From Luteitalea sp. TBR-22 (GTDB taxonomy: Bacteria > Acidobacteriota > Vicinamibacteria > Vicinamibacterales > Vicinamibacteraceae), in NCBI RefSeq assembly GCF_016865485.1, contig NZ_AP024452.1, positions 4,982,501 through 5,046,500 on the forward strand: a stretch of DNA of 64,000 nt. Reading direction: 5' to 3'. The position numbers and the translations under genes were made by a program. The notes beneath the pieces were generated by a model. The model was not told the origin of the DNA. It ran no database searches and saw nothing but the letters and a program-made list of their open reading frames with translations. This document shows, piece after piece, positions 53,502 to 62,559 of this stretch. The number at the start of each line of letters is the position of its first letter. Position 1 is the first letter of the stretch.

Positions 53502-54398
53502 ATGGCAACGGTACTGATTACCGGGACCAGCTCGGGTATCGGCTTGTCGACCGCGCTGGAACTGGCGCGTGCAGGGCACTCCGTCATCGCGACGATGCGC
53601 AACCCGGCGGCCTCACCCGAGCTCGCCGAGATCGCCGCGCGCGAAGGCCTGCCCCTGCAGGTCCGCACGCTCGACGTCGACGACGACGAATCGGTCCGCG
53701 CCTGCGTGGCCGCAGTTGACGGGCCGATCGACGTGCTCGTCAACAACGCGGGCGTCGAGTGCCACGGCTCCATCGAGGAGATGCCGATGGACCGCATCAT
53801 CGGCACGATGAACACCAACTACTTCGGGGCGGTCCGCTGCATCAAGGCCGTCCTGCCACGGATGCGCGAGGCGCGCAGCGGGTGCATCATCAACATCAGC
53901 TCGGTGGCCGGGCGCATCTCCAATCCGCCACTCGGCGCGTACGCCGCGAGCAAGTTCGCGCTGGAGGCGATGAGCGAAGCGCTGGCCGGTGAGGTCAAGC
54001 CGTTCAACATCCGGGTCGCCATCGTCGAGCCCGGGATCCAGGACACGAAGATGGCGCGCACGATCGAGCACGAGGTGACGTCGATCTACCCGCAGGTGGT
54101 GCGCTTCTCCGGCCTGTTCCGCGCCGCGCTCGCCAATCCCGTGCCGCCCGTCGTGACGGCGCAGGTGGTGCGGCAGATCATCGAGTCGGGCACGTGGCAG
54201 TTCCGTCACACCTCCGGACCTGATGCGGCGGCATTCCTGGCGTGGCGCGCCAACATGACCGACGAGCAGTGGATCGCCTGGAGTGCCCAGGACGACGAGA
54301 GCTGGTATGAGCAGCTCGAACGTGATTTCGGGATGAACGCACGCCCGCAGGCGCCGCACGCGGGAGTGGCAGCCGTGGAGCCGGCCGTCGGCGGGTGA
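53502..54398 (+). CDS. classical SDR-family oxidoreductase
   Basis: NAD(P)-dependent short-chain dehydrogenase of 298 residues. Motifs: cofactor loop [25 protein letters not shown] in [13 protein letters not shown], catalytic Ser in [13 protein letters not shown] and YxxxK in [13 protein letters not shown]. The C-terminal tail after residue 235 ([18 protein letters not shown]) is long and acidic. The SSGIGLST region and [11 protein letters not shown] resemble 17-beta-hydroxysteroid or retinol-type SDRs, but the substrate is unknown. GGGGAGG lies about eight bases before ATG 53502. It is followed after 54 bases by the amidohydrolase gene. Confidence 0.9.
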   Translation: MATVLITGTSSGIGLSTALELARAGHSVIATMRNPAASPELAEIAAREGLPLQVRTLDVDDDESVRACVAAVDGPIDVLVNNAGVECHGSIEEMPMDRIIGTMNTNYFGAVRCIKAVLPRMREARSGCIINISSVAGRISNPPLGAYAASKFALEAMSEALAGEVKPFNIRVAIVEPGIQDTKMARTIEHEVTSIYPQVVRFSGLFRAALANPVPPVVTAQVVRQIIESGTWQFRHTSGPDAAAFLAWRANMTDEQWIAWSAQDDESWYEQLERDFGMNARPQAPHAGVAAVEPAVGG

Positions 54399-54452
54399 CG
54401 CCGACCGGAGCGTTCCGGTTTCCATGACGACAACGGAGTACCATCCGCTCGC

Positions 54453-55988
54453 ATGAAGCCTGCCCTGCTGTTGGCGACCCTGGCGCTCGTGTTCGCGCAG
54501 GCGCCGCCGGCCTTCGACGTCATCGTGCGCGGCGGCACCGTGATCGACGGCACCGGGGCGCCCCGGCGGCGCGCCGACGTCGGCATCACCGGCGATCGCA
54601 TCACGCGGGTCGGCGACCTGTCGGGGGCGCGCGCGAGCACCGACATCGACGCCACCGGGCTGTATGTCGCCCCAGGCTTCATCAACATCCACAGCCACGC
54701 CACGCCGGTCGGCCTGCGCACGGCCGTCAACATGCTCACGCAGGGCGTCACGACCGAGATCGTCAACGCCGACGGGCGAGGGCCGCTCGACATCACGGGC
54801 CAGCTCGCTGGCCTCGGCGCCGCGGGCCTGGCCGTCAACGTCGGCGCGCAGGCCGGCTTCAACAGCATCTGGGCGAGCGTGATGGGCGAATCGGACCGGC
54901 GCCCGACGGCCGAGGACATCGCGCGCATGCGCGCCCTGTTGGTTGCGTGCCTCCAGGCGGGCGCGTGGGGCGTGTCGGGCGGCCTCGACTACAAGCCGGC
55001 GTACTTCGCGCGGACCGACGAGGTCGTGCAGGTGCTCGAGGCCGCGCGCCCCTGGCGCACCAATTTCATCAACCACGATCGCGTGACGCCGGAGTCGGGC
55101 TTCAGCTCCCGCGCCGGCATGGAGGAGACGATCGCCATCGGCGCGCGGGCCGGCGTGCTGCCGATCATCACGCACATGAAGGTGCAGGGACACGAGCAGG
55201 GGTCGGCCGACGTGATCCTCGGCCGGATGCGGGAGTCCGAGGCACGAGGCACGCCGGTCGCTGCCGACGCGTATCCGTACCTCGCGGGCCAGACGAGCCT
55301 CTCGGCCCTGATCATCCCCGGCTGGGCGCAGGACGGTGGACGTGAGGCGCTCCTGCGACGCCTGGCCGATCCCGTACTTCGCGAGCGCATCGTGCGGGAA
55401 GCCGAGGACGCCATGGACAAGCGCTTCGGCGGCCCGGCCTCCGTGGCGTTCCCACAGGAGGCGCGAACGCTGCCGGACGTGATGCAGGCCATGCAGGTGC
55501 GGGCGGGCGAAGCCGTGGTGCGACTGCTCGAGGAACGGGAGCGCGGCATCATCGCGCGGTTCGGCATCGAGGCCGACCTCGTGAAGATCCTGCAGTACCC
55601 GTCGACGTCGATCGCCTGCGACTGTGGCGCCGTGGACGGCGGCGCGACGCACCCGCGGTACCACGGGTCGTTCCCTCGCGTGCTCGGGCGTTACGTGCGC
55701 GAGCAGCAGGCGCTGACGTGGGAGGACGCCGTCCGCAAGATGACCGGCCTCCCGGCGACAACCATCGGCATGCGGGACCGCGGCGTGCTCGACGCGGGCA
55801 AGGCGGCCGACGTCACCGTGTTCGATCCGCGCACCGTGATCGATCACGCGACGTTCGACAAGCCCACGCAACCGTCCGAGGGCGTGCGCGTGGTGCTCGT
55901 CAACGGTCACGTCGCGTTGCGCGACGGCGTGCCGACGGGCGCGCAGGGCGGGCGCCCGCTGGTCCGGGGCGCGTCACCGACGCGGTGA
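54453..55988 (+). CDS. secreted amidohydrolase, N-acyl-D-amino-acid deacylase (D-aminoacylase) family
   Basis: A zinc amidohydrolase of 511 residues with signal peptide (LLLATLALVFAQAPPA). The opening FDVIVRGGTVIDGTGAPRRR and VAPGFINIHSHATPVGL carry the metal HxH. Further ligand candidates are in IITHMKVQGHEQGS and VAADAYPYLAGQTSL. The end AGKAADVTVFDPRTVIDHAT is typical of the family. D-aminoacylases hydrolyse N-acyl-D-amino acids; dipeptidase-like activity is another possibility. The stop shares GTGA with a possible start of the next gene. Confidence 0.87.
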   Translation: MKPALLLATLALVFAQAPPAFDVIVRGGTVIDGTGAPRRRADVGITGDRITRVGDLSGARASTDIDATGLYVAPGFINIHSHATPVGLRTAVNMLTQGVTTEIVNADGRGPLDITGQLAGLGAAGLAVNVGAQAGFNSIWASVMGESDRRPTAEDIARMRALLVACLQAGAWGVSGGLDYKPAYFARTDEVVQVLEAARPWRTNFINHDRVTPESGFSSRAGMEETIAIGARAGVLPIITHMKVQGHEQGSADVILGRMRESEARGTPVAADAYPYLAGQTSLSALIIPGWAQDGGREALLRRLADPVLRERIVREAEDAMDKRFGGPASVAFPQEARTLPDVMQAMQVRAGEAVVRLLEERERGIIARFGIEADLVKILQYPSTSIACDCGAVDGGATHPRYHGSFPRVLGRYVREQQALTWEDAVRKMTGLPATTIGMRDRGVLDAGKAADVTVFDPRTVIDHATFDKPTQPSEGVRVVLVNGHVALRDGVPTGAQGGRPLVRGASPTR

Positions 55989-55996
55989 GGGCCGTC

Positions 55997-56794
55997 ATGC
56001 TCGCCCACCGACGCTTTCCCCGCAGTTCCGCGTACAACCCCGCGTGGCTGGTCGCGGGGGCCAGCGGCGGCGCCAATCCCCTCTGGCTCACCGAGTGGGT
56101 CTGCGAGTCGCTGTTGCTCCAGCCGGGGATGCGCGTGCTCGATCTCGGATGCGGGCGTGCGCTGTCCTCGATCTTCCTGCATCGCGAGTTCGGCGTGCAG
56201 GTCTGGGCCACCGACCTGTGGTTCAGCGCATCGGAGAACCAGCGGCGCATCGCCGATGCCGGCGTCGCGGACGGCGTGTTCCCGCTGCGCGCCGACGCCC
56301 GCGCCCTGCCGTTTGCCGACGACTTCTTCGACGCCGTCGTCTCGATCGACTCCTTCCCCTACTACGGCACCGATGCACGGTTCCTGGGCATGCTGGCCCG
56401 GTTCCTCAAGCCCGGCGGGTTCCTGGCGATCGCCGGCGCCGGACTCGCGCAGGAGATGTCAGGTGACGTGCCGGACCACCTGCGCGACTGGTGGACACCG
56501 GACCTGGAAGGATTCCTGCACGCGCCAGCGTGGTGGCGCAGGCATTGGCAGCGCACGGGACTGGTCGACGTCACGGTCGCAGACACCCTGGCCGACAGCA
56601 CGCGGGCGTGGGCGGACTGGCATCGCCTCGTCGCGCCAGACAACGGTGTGGAAATCGCGGCAGTGGAGGCCGACCAGGATCGCCACCTCGCCTATGTGCG
56701 CGTCATCGCAAGACGGACGCACGTGCCTGCAGACGCGCCAATCGTGACCGTCGCGACGGAGTACGTCGCGCGTCCAGTGCTTCGCAGCGAGTGA
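55997..56794 (+). CDS. SAM-dependent methyltransferase
   Basis: A 265-residue class I methyltransferase. Motif I is LLLQPGMRVLDLGCGRALSSIF near residue 45, motif II VQVWATDLWFSASEN, and DARALPFADDFFDAVVSIDSF is motif post I. FLKPGGFLAIAGAGLAQEM follows. ATG 55997 has GAGGG five bases upstream. GTG 55985 overlaps the upstream stop and is an alternative. The FPYYGTD and WWTPDLEGFLHAPAWWRRHW segments are aromatic-rich and suggest a sizeable hydrophobic substrate. It probably shares an operon with the amidohydrolase. Confidence 0.86.
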   Translation: MLAHRRFPRSSAYNPAWLVAGASGGANPLWLTEWVCESLLLQPGMRVLDLGCGRALSSIFLHREFGVQVWATDLWFSASENQRRIADAGVADGVFPLRADARALPFADDFFDAVVSIDSFPYYGTDARFLGMLARFLKPGGFLAIAGAGLAQEMSGDVPDHLRDWWTPDLEGFLHAPAWWRRHWQRTGLVDVTVADTLADSTRAWADWHRLVAPDNGVEIAAVEADQDRHLAYVRVIARRTHVPADAPIVTVATEYVARPVLRSE

Positions 56795-56979
56795 CCGCCA
56801 GGGCGAGCTCCGACGACACACCGAGGCCCGCCAGGTCCACGCGCTGCTGTTCAGGGTCTTCGCCTGAGGGGCCTCGGCGCGTCGACGCTGGACTTGTGCC
56901 ATGATCCGGTCGCCGCGTCACGCGTCACCGTCCTCTCCGCACACCGCGGTGCTCGTCGAGGCGCGTGCGGGAGTACCTC

Positions 56980-58035
56980 ATGGCAGTGGGCGACACCTCC
57001 CCGGGACCCGACGTCCAGCGCTGGGACAAGCTTGCGCATCAGGCCGTACGCAACCTGCACGAGCCGAGTCCGGCGATCTTCTGGGCCGACCTCCTCTCGA
57101 CGGCGACGAGCGGGTACGCCTTGCTGTTGGTCGCCATGAGGGGGCGTTTCGATATGGTGGTCACGTTGCTGGCCTGGCTGGCTGGCGCGCTGACGTTGTA
57201 TCGCGCGCTCTGCTTCATGCACGAGATCGCACACCTCCGCCCCGGATCGGTCCCCGGCTTCGAGACGGCGTGGAACGTCCTGATCGGCGCGCCCCTGCTC
57301 ATGCCGTCGTTCGTGTACACCCCGGGCGTGCACCAGAACCATCACACGCTGTCGACGTACGGCACCAGCCAGGATCCCGAGTACCTGCCGTTTGCCTCGT
57401 CTCACGTCATGACGACCGTGTTCGCCATCCACAGCGTGCTCATTCCACTGGCGCTGGTGGTCCGCTTCGTGCTGCTCGGTCCCCTCGCGTTGCTGGTGCC
57501 GCGACTGCATCGCGTGCTCGTCGAGCGCGCCTCGGCGCTGGCGATGCACCCGAACTTCGTGCGCACGGCGACGCCGGGTCTCCTTCGCAGGGCGTACTGG
57601 TGGCAGGCGTACATCATGGCCCTGTGGGCTGGCGTGATGGTGCTGGCGGTCCAGGGGGCGCTGCCGTGGCGCGTCTTCGCGTTCTGGTATGCGACGATGG
57701 CCATCGTCAGCGTCGTGAACGTGCTGCGGACGCTCGGCGCGCACCATTACGAAGGCGACGGGGCCTCGATGGATCGCGCTGCTCAGCTGCTCGACAGCAT
57801 CGAGACGCCCGGAGCGTGGTGGACGGAAGTATGGGCACCGGTGGGGCTCCGATACCACGCCCTGCATCACTACTTCCCGGGCATTCCGTATCATCACCTC
57901 CCCGAGGCGCATCGACGACTCGTGGCGGTGTTGCCCGCCGACGCCACGTTCCGACGGACCTTCAGTCCCAGCCTGCCGAACTCGCTGCGCCGGCTGCTCG
58001 CCACCGGCTGGGCACGTTCCCGCGCGGGCCACTGA
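56980..58035 (+). CDS. membrane fatty acid desaturase
   Basis: A di-iron membrane desaturase of 351 residues. The three His boxes are FMHEIAHLRPG, GVHQNHHTLSTYG and YHALHHYFPGIPYHHL, in the usual order and spacing. Four or more hydrophobic segments lie between them (YALLLVAM; VVTLLAWLAGALTLYRAL; TVFAIHSVLIPLALVVRFVL; AYIMALWAGVMVLAVQ). The substrate, acyl lipid or carotenoid-like, is not visible. GGGAG is six bases before ATG 56980; GTG 56965 is in frame but less supported. It converges on the acyltransferase gene. Confidence 0.9.
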   Translation: MAVGDTSPGPDVQRWDKLAHQAVRNLHEPSPAIFWADLLSTATSGYALLLVAMRGRFDMVVTLLAWLAGALTLYRALCFMHEIAHLRPGSVPGFETAWNVLIGAPLLMPSFVYTPGVHQNHHTLSTYGTSQDPEYLPFASSHVMTTVFAIHSVLIPLALVVRFVLLGPLALLVPRLHRVLVERASALAMHPNFVRTATPGLLRRAYWWQAYIMALWAGVMVLAVQGALPWRVFAFWYATMAIVSVVNVLRTLGAHHYEGDGASMDRAAQLLDSIETPGAWWTEVWAPVGLRYHALHHYFPGIPYHHLPEAHRRLVAVLPADATFRRTFSPSLPNSLRRLLATGWARSRAGH

Positions 58036-58104
58036 GCGGGCGGAGACCTGGTCGCGGTCGACGCCGTTCGTGCATGTCGGCACGGCCGCCGGCAGCGCCG
58101 GTGA

Positions 58105-59322
58105 TCAGCCCGGCCGGCGATCCAGTAGCGGCTTCTCGATGAACACGAACAACGCCGACGCGATCGCGAACGTGACGATCGCGCCCGTGATGCCGTAGCG
58201 CAGGATGTCGAGCGCCGTGACACTGCCGCCCCCGTACTGGGCGCGAATCACCATGAACAGGACGACCGGGTGAATGAGGTAGGTCGAGTACGACACCTGG
58301 GCGATCGGGTACCAGGGCCGCGCGGAGAGCGCCCGGACGAGCCAGCGGCCGACCGCGTGAGGCGTGAAGGTGAGCGCCAGCAGCAGCGCGACGCCCAGCG
58401 AGAACGTATAGCGGTACGTCGACATGAACGCCGTGCCCGAGGGCCGATCCCACGAGCCGTGGTCGATCCAGAGTGGCGTGCCGACGAGCAGCAGGAGGGC
58501 GAGGACCAGCGTGGCATGCCCGTGCACGGGCTTGCCGAGCCAGGCGAGGGCGCGTTCGTGCCGCAGCAGGTACGCCACGCCCACGCCCATCAGCAGGCAC
58601 GCATACCGCGTGTGCAGCTTGTCGTACAGCAGGTCGAAATAGCGGGCGAACTCGGGCGGGTTCAGCGCCGGGTGGATCACGTAGTGGATCGGTGCGGCCC
58701 ACACGTGGCCGATCACCAGGTTCAGGACGTAACCGGCAAGGACGCACCAGCACACCACGGCCAGGGGAGAACGCGTGGTGCGTGACAACGCCAACACGAA
58801 CAGCGGACAGAGCAGGTAGAACTGCTCCTCGATCGCGAGTGACCACGTCCAGCTCATGAACTGCGAGAAGACGGTGACGAAGTTGTTCACGTACAGCAGG
58901 TTCGTCCAGACGTATCGCAGGGGCACCTTCGGGTCGCCGGTCAGCAACCCGAACACCGCGACGAACGCGATCACCACGAGATACACGGGGAAGAGCCGCA
59001 GGAGCCGTCGGACGTAGAAGCGACGCAGGTCGAGCGCCCGGGTCCGCTCCACCTCGGTGATGAGCAGGTTGCCGATCAGGAAGCCGCTGATCACGAAGAA
59101 GATGTCGACGCCGAAGTGTCCGTGCCACATCCACTGCAGCCCGGGCCTGCTGACGAGCTCCGCGATCGCCGATGGCTGGAGGAACTCGCTGAGGAGGAAG
59201 AGCACGTGGGAGGCGAAGACCCACAGGATGGCGATGGCCCGCAGTCCGTCGATCTGCTCGAACCGGCCCTCTCGTCTCACGAAGATCCCGTGGAGACGGT
59301 GACGCACTCGTAGCGACGGCAT
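58105..59322 (-). CDS. acyltransferase 3 family membrane protein (OafA/YrhL-like)
   Basis: An integral membrane O-acyltransferase of 405 residues with about ten hydrophobic segments. The family opening is FEQIDGLRAIAILWVFASHV, with the conserved His, then FGVDIFFVISGFLIGNLLI and RRFYVRRLLRLFPVYLVVI. The SWTWSLAIEEQFYLLCPLF block, with conserved EEQFY, is present. Members acetylate or acylate cell-surface glycans or lipids. No SGNH domain is attached. Shine-Dalgarno is weak. It is a separate unit from the DUF454 gene upstream, 134 bases away. Confidence 0.93.
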   Translation of the reverse strand: MPSLRVRHRLHGIFVRREGRFEQIDGLRAIAILWVFASHVLFLLSEFLQPSAIAELVSRPGLQWMWHGHFGVDIFFVISGFLIGNLLITEVERTRALDLRRFYVRRLLRLFPVYLVVIAFVAVFGLLTGDPKVPLRYVWTNLLYVNNFVTVFSQFMSWTWSLAIEEQFYLLCPLFVLALSRTTRSPLAVVCWCVLAGYVLNLVIGHVWAAPIHYVIHPALNPPEFARYFDLLYDKLHTRYACLLMGVGVAYLLRHERALAWLGKPVHGHATLVLALLLLVGTPLWIDHGSWDRPSGTAFMSTYRYTFSLGVALLLALTFTPHAVGRWLVRALSARPWYPIAQVSYSTYLIHPVVLFMVIRAQYGGGSVTALDILRYGITGAIVTFAIASALFVFIEKPLLDRRPG

Positions 59323-59456
59323 GAGTCCCGCGCATTCTGCCGAGCGCTGTCGGGCCTGTCAAACCTTCGCTGTCGCGACCGGGCATCGCGCCCGGCCCTG
59401 GCTGGTTCCGCGTGACGGTCCTGATCAGAGACGGCGGAGTCGAGGGGCGACGCGGT

Positions 59457-59951
59457 TCAGCGCGAGTACGTCGGTGCGGCGGACCGCAGTCGGCCGGCAC
59501 GGCGTCCGGCGTCGCGGCGGAACAGGACGATCGCGCCGGTTCCGACGACCCCTGCCAGCAGCACCGCAGTGGTGACCAGGTCGTTCACGTGCCCCATCTT
59601 CAGCGCGAGGGCCGACAGGCCGATCGAGGTCCACATGCTCACGAGCGCCGCCACTTTCGCGCGGCGCGGCATCGGCGTGGTGGGGTCGGCGTACTTCAGG
59701 TAGGGAGACAACCGCCGGTTCGATCGCAGTCGCCGCTCCAGTGTGGGCGAGCTGCGTGCCAGCAGGCAGGAACCGCTCAACACGAACACGGTGGTGGGAA
59801 GCCCGGGCACGAAGGCGCCCACGAGGCCGAGTCCGACACACGTCACCCCGGCGGCCGCCACCACCCACCGGAAGCGCGTGGCGGGAGACTCGGTCGGGGA
59901 CGTCGCCCGTGTCGATGCTGCCGTTGGGTCCGATACCTTCACGCTCTTCAC
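59457..59951 (-). CDS. DUF454 (YbaN-like) inner-membrane protein
   Basis: GTG 59951 has GGAGG six bases upstream. The DUF454 signature is intact: LGLVGAFVPGLPTTVFVLSG, then CLLARSSPTLERRLRSNRRL, SPYLKYADPTTPMPRRAK. Three to four hydrophobic segments span 164 residues, ending in an Arg-rich tail (FRRDAGRRAGRLRS). The family's function is unknown. The Shine-Dalgarno fixes the GTG; an Ala/Arg-rich frame continues upstream but shows no family match. Confidence 0.88.
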   Translation of the reverse strand: MKSVKVSDPTAASTRATSPTESPATRFRWVVAAAGVTCVGLGLVGAFVPGLPTTVFVLSGSCLLARSSPTLERRLRSNRRLSPYLKYADPTTPMPRRAKVAALVSMWTSIGLSALALKMGHVNDLVTTAVLLAGVVGTGAIVLFRRDAGRRAGRLRSAAPTYSR

Positions 59952-60333
59952 ATCGCGCCTCCAGGTCGGCTCGGCACCGACGCGCGCTGGACCGGCTTCC
60001 CGAAAGCATTCGACGCCCGTCCCGACGCCGGGTCGCCGCGCGGCCTGCTCCACCCGCTTGCGGGCCAGGGCCGAAGCGGGCGCGGCCGCCCCCCTGGCGG
60101 CCTGCTCGGCCGTGGACGCACAGGTCCTATCGGCGTCGCACGGTGGCCGCGTGAATCTGCGCGGTCGCGTGCACACGGTCGCATTCCTGCCAGCCCTGCT
60201 CGATCGTCGCGCGCGCGCTCGACCTGCTTCTGCTGCAATGGCTCGCGGTGCTCTGCGCGCCGCACGCCGGTTCACGGTGCGCTGCAGACGGCAAGGATGA
60301 GCCGCGACAATGCCCCTTGGTGTCCAAAGCACC
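59952..60333. other. intergenic region, no recognised element
   Basis: This 382-base gap lies between divergent genes. All frames are Ala/Arg/Pro-rich and none shows a family motif. The minus-strand frame upstream of the DUF454 gene stays open (AAARKRVEQAARR-like), which is expected for such GC content. I see no tRNA, terminator or clear promoter. Confidence 0.4.
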
Positions 60334-61092
60334 ATGTGCAATCGGACGGCCCTGATTGCCTGTATGGCATCTCTCGTCCTTGCCGCCAGTGCATCGGGGC
60401 AGTCGCCGGCGCCTGATTCCGCGCCTGCCCGTCGGGGTAGCGGTTCCTCTGCGGATCGCGAGTCAGCGCAGACGCACACTCGCGCCCTCGCGTCGACGGT
60501 CGACGCCATCGTTCACGAAGGTGGTCACGCCGGCATCGTCGTCAAGCTCGAGTCGGTCGTGGGCCTCGAGACCATGTACCCCGTCAGCGCGATCTTCACT
60601 TCGCCTCGCTGGTACGTCCGACTCCCGGCGGTCGGCGCACCGGTGCGTGCGCTGCTCGCACTCCATGAAGGCGGCTCTCGCCACCTGGAGGGACCGGGGC
60701 CGCGATTGGTCGATCAGCGTGCCACGCGCTGCCTGGCGCTCCTGCGGCAGCCCGTGCGGCGCGTGTACGTCGGGTCGTTCCACCATGTCTTCATCGCCAC
60801 GTCGGCGAACGCGCTGGGCCGCCCCCCTGTCTTCGGCACCGTCGGCAGTGGCGTCTGCAGGGCACCGGAACGCCTGCATCGGCACACGGTGGTCGGCAGC
60901 GGGCCTACCTACCTGGACGCGCTCGATCAGATCGTGGCGCAGGCAGGTGGTGTGGCCTGGGTGGCGGCGGAGAACGGACGAGGCCAGTGCGGCATTGGAC
61001 TCGTGGTCGCCGGCCAACCGCTGCTCGAAGGGATCGATTGCCTCGGGGGCCACTTACTGGAAGTGCCGCCAACGACTCCCCTGCGCCGCTGA
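60334..61092 (+). CDS. exported hypothetical protein
   Basis: A signal peptide (MCNRTALIACMASLVLAASASGQ) precedes about 230 residues. The end DALDQIVAQAGGVAWVAAEN and GQCGIGLVVAG is well ordered. The centre (ALLALHEGGSRHLEGPG; YVGSFHHVFIATSAN) is less clear. No family is recognised. ATG 60334 opens the signal peptide directly; ATG 60310 adds eight residues and remains possible. No good Shine-Dalgarno precedes either. The product is likely periplasmic. Confidence 0.55.
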   Translation: MCNRTALIACMASLVLAASASGQSPAPDSAPARRGSGSSADRESAQTHTRALASTVDAIVHEGGHAGIVVKLESVVGLETMYPVSAIFTSPRWYVRLPAVGAPVRALLALHEGGSRHLEGPGPRLVDQRATRCLALLRQPVRRVYVGSFHHVFIATSANALGRPPVFGTVGSGVCRAPERLHRHTVVGSGPTYLDALDQIVAQAGGVAWVAAENGRGQCGIGLVVAGQPLLEGIDCLGGHLLEVPPTTPLRR

Positions 61093-61173
61093 CACCAAGG
61101 CGCTAGTCAACAGCTTCGCCGAGAAGGTGCGGGAACGCCGATCCAGGATGGCCACGCTCCTGCCCCCGCTTCG

Positions 61174-61494
61174 TCATGCCACCAGAACGCGTCCCTGCCC
61201 TGCGGCACGGGTGCGGGGCTTGACGACGATCTCCACATCGCGGCCGAGCAGCACGAGAAAACGCACGAGGCGGTCGAGCGAGAACCCGGCGAGCCGACCT
61301 CGCACGAGGGCCGAGACCTTCGGTTGATCGATGTCCAGCAACTCGGCCGCGGCCGCCTGCGTCAATCGTTGCTCGGCGATCAGTTCCGCAATCTTGCGAG
61401 CGAGTTCCGCCTTGGCGAGCGCCTCCGCCGGCCTCGGGCGCCCGAGATCCTCGAACACGTTGCCGCTCCCGATCACGTGGTCCTTGTGCGCCAT
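61174..61494 (-). CDS. higA: HigA-type antitoxin, XRE-family HTH
   Basis: A 106-residue HTH protein. The HTH is ELIAEQRLTQAAAAELLDIDQPKVSALVRG, near residues 37-66, followed by FSLDRLVRFLVLLGRDVEIVV. This is the HTH_37-like HigA pattern. It neutralises the toxin encoded just upstream and probably represses the operon by binding the palindrome at 61869-61884. Only three bases separate the toxin stop from ATG 61494. The toxin-first order is the HigBA hallmark. Confidence 0.88.
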   Translation of the reverse strand: MAHKDHVIGSGNVFEDLGRPRPAEALAKAELARKIAELIAEQRLTQAAAAELLDIDQPKVSALVRGRLAGFSLDRLVRFLVLLGRDVEIVVKPRTRAAGQGRVLVA

Positions 61495-61497
61495 GCC

Positions 61498-61854
61498 TTA
61501 TCCCTTCTGCGCGTTCAGCGCAGCCGCCTGCTTCAGTCGCTGCGCGATCAGGTCGATGTCTGCCTTCGGTGTCGCCACGCCCGTCTCGGACTTCTTCTGA
61601 AACGCGTGCAGCACGTACACACGATCGGCGAACCGGACCGTGTACACGGCCCGGAACGTCCCCGCCCGATGATCGGAGACGACCTCCAGCACGCCAGCGC
61701 CCAGGCCCTTCAACGGCTTGGCCGACACGTGCTTCTGCCGACACTGCGCCAGGTAGATCGCGAAGCCCATCTCGTCCTGCACCGCCGCTGGGAACGTCTT
61801 CAGCTCGCGGAGAGAATCTCCGAGCCAGATCACAGGCTTCAGCGGCGGAGGCAT
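61498..61854 (-). CDS. higB: HigB-type toxin (RelE/Gp49 superfamily)
   Basis: A 118-residue RelE-fold toxin, expected to be a ribosome-dependent mRNA endonuclease. Motifs: PVIWLGDSLRELKTFPAAVQ at the start, KPLKGLGAGVLEVVSD, then FRAVYTVRFADRVYVLHAFQKKS with the conserved FxKKS end. The C-terminal helix DIDLIAQRLKQAA follows. It resembles phage-derived Gp49-like HigB proteins. It is the first gene of the pair. No Shine-Dalgarno is obvious, and a palindromic operator lies 14-30 bases upstream of ATG 61854. Confidence 0.88.
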   Translation of the reverse strand: MPPPLKPVIWLGDSLRELKTFPAAVQDEMGFAIYLAQCRQKHVSAKPLKGLGAGVLEVVSDHRAGTFRAVYTVRFADRVYVLHAFQKKSETGVATPKADIDLIAQRLKQAAALNAQKG

Positions 61855-61868
61855 CGGGACGGCCCATC

Positions 61869-61884
61869 ATGCCATATCTGGCAT
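61869..61884. promoter_or_regulatory. probable HigBA operator palindrome
   Basis: ATGCCA (61869-61874) and TGGCAT (61879-61884) are perfect arms around TATC. A further half-site TGGCAT occurs near 61908-61913. The position, 14 bases upstream of the toxin ATG, fits autorepression by the antitoxin or toxin-antitoxin complex. Confidence 0.65.
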
Positions 61885-62000
61885 ACCGATGCCGCGACTG
61901 ACACTACTGGCATGGGGGAGCACTCGATGATGGCTGGTAGTGCCGAAACCGATACCGACGCCGGAGGGCCCTCCAGCCGATATGGATTGTCCAAAAATTG

Positions 62001-62177
62001 TCAATCAGCCGCAGCAAGCCACTTCGACGACATGTCGCTCCGAAGCTTTCGCACCGTGTAGATACGCGCCAACACCTTGAACTCCAGGCACTTGGAGCCA
62101 TGTGGCGTGAGCAAGCCGCCAGCGTCGACCCAGTCGAACGCGTGTTCGACGGGGACAACGGTCGCAGCTGCCAACAC
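62001..62177 (-). pseudogene. coding remnant on the minus strand, unknown origin
   Basis: A coherent frame reads AAATVVPVEHAFDWVDAGG, then LLTPHGSKCLEFKVLARIYT and VRKLRSDMSSKWLAAAD, ending at TGA (62003-62001). The residue mix looks like a real protein end, and other frames are poorer. There is no start with a Shine-Dalgarno; GTG at 62177 and TTG at 62174 are the only nearby options. The frame stays open upstream into the tRNA-like repeat. No family is recognised. It is probably the 3' end of a gene cut by the repeat insertion. Confidence 0.4.
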
Positions 62178-62207
62178 TGCCTTGCAAGTGCCTGATTTTA
62201 ATGGAGT

Positions 62208-62395
62208 TGGTACGCCCGAGAGGATTTGAGCCCGGTGGCGAGCCCGGAGGCGGAGTCACTGGCCTGAAGGCTCTCGTGGCCGTACCACCCCGCGAAGCGA
62301 GGTGGTACGCCCGAGAGGATTCGAGCCCGGTGGCGAGCCGGAGGCGGAGCCACGGGCCTGAAGGCTCTCGTGGCCGTACCACCCGCGAAGCGAGG
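62208..62395. repeat. two tandem repeats of about 94 bp, each starting with a tRNA-Arg 3' end copy
   Basis: Unit 1 is 62208-62302 (95 bp) and unit 2 is 62303-62395 (93 bp). They differ by two one-base gaps and a few substitutions. Both begin with the 22 bases complementary to the tRNA 3' end: CCA, discriminator, acceptor 3' strand, T stem and part of the T loop. The tRNA gene itself follows unit 2 directly. Each unit ends in a hairpin with GTACCACC and GGTGGTAC arms around CGC-GAA-GCG (62282-62308; 62376-62401). A second imperfect inverted repeat lies mid-unit. Confidence 0.85.
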
Positions 62396-62472
<77 letters not shown>

Positions 62473-62559
62473 ACTGATGGCTGCGACGCCAGCACTCCGG
62501 GGGCCCGGAGAGCGATCCGCCTACGCCAAGGCTTCGGCGGACGGGGTCACGACCGTCGG

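Noticed and set aside
53502-58035. Secondary-metabolite cluster (SDR, amidohydrolase, methyltransferase, desaturase)
   Set aside because: No core synthase such as PKS, NRPS or terpene cyclase, no dedicated transporter, and gaps suggest several units.
61962-61975. GGAGGGCCCTCC palindrome at 61963-61974
   Set aside because: A 12-bp GC palindrome is expected by chance in several places in a genome this GC-rich, and it is not placed near a start.
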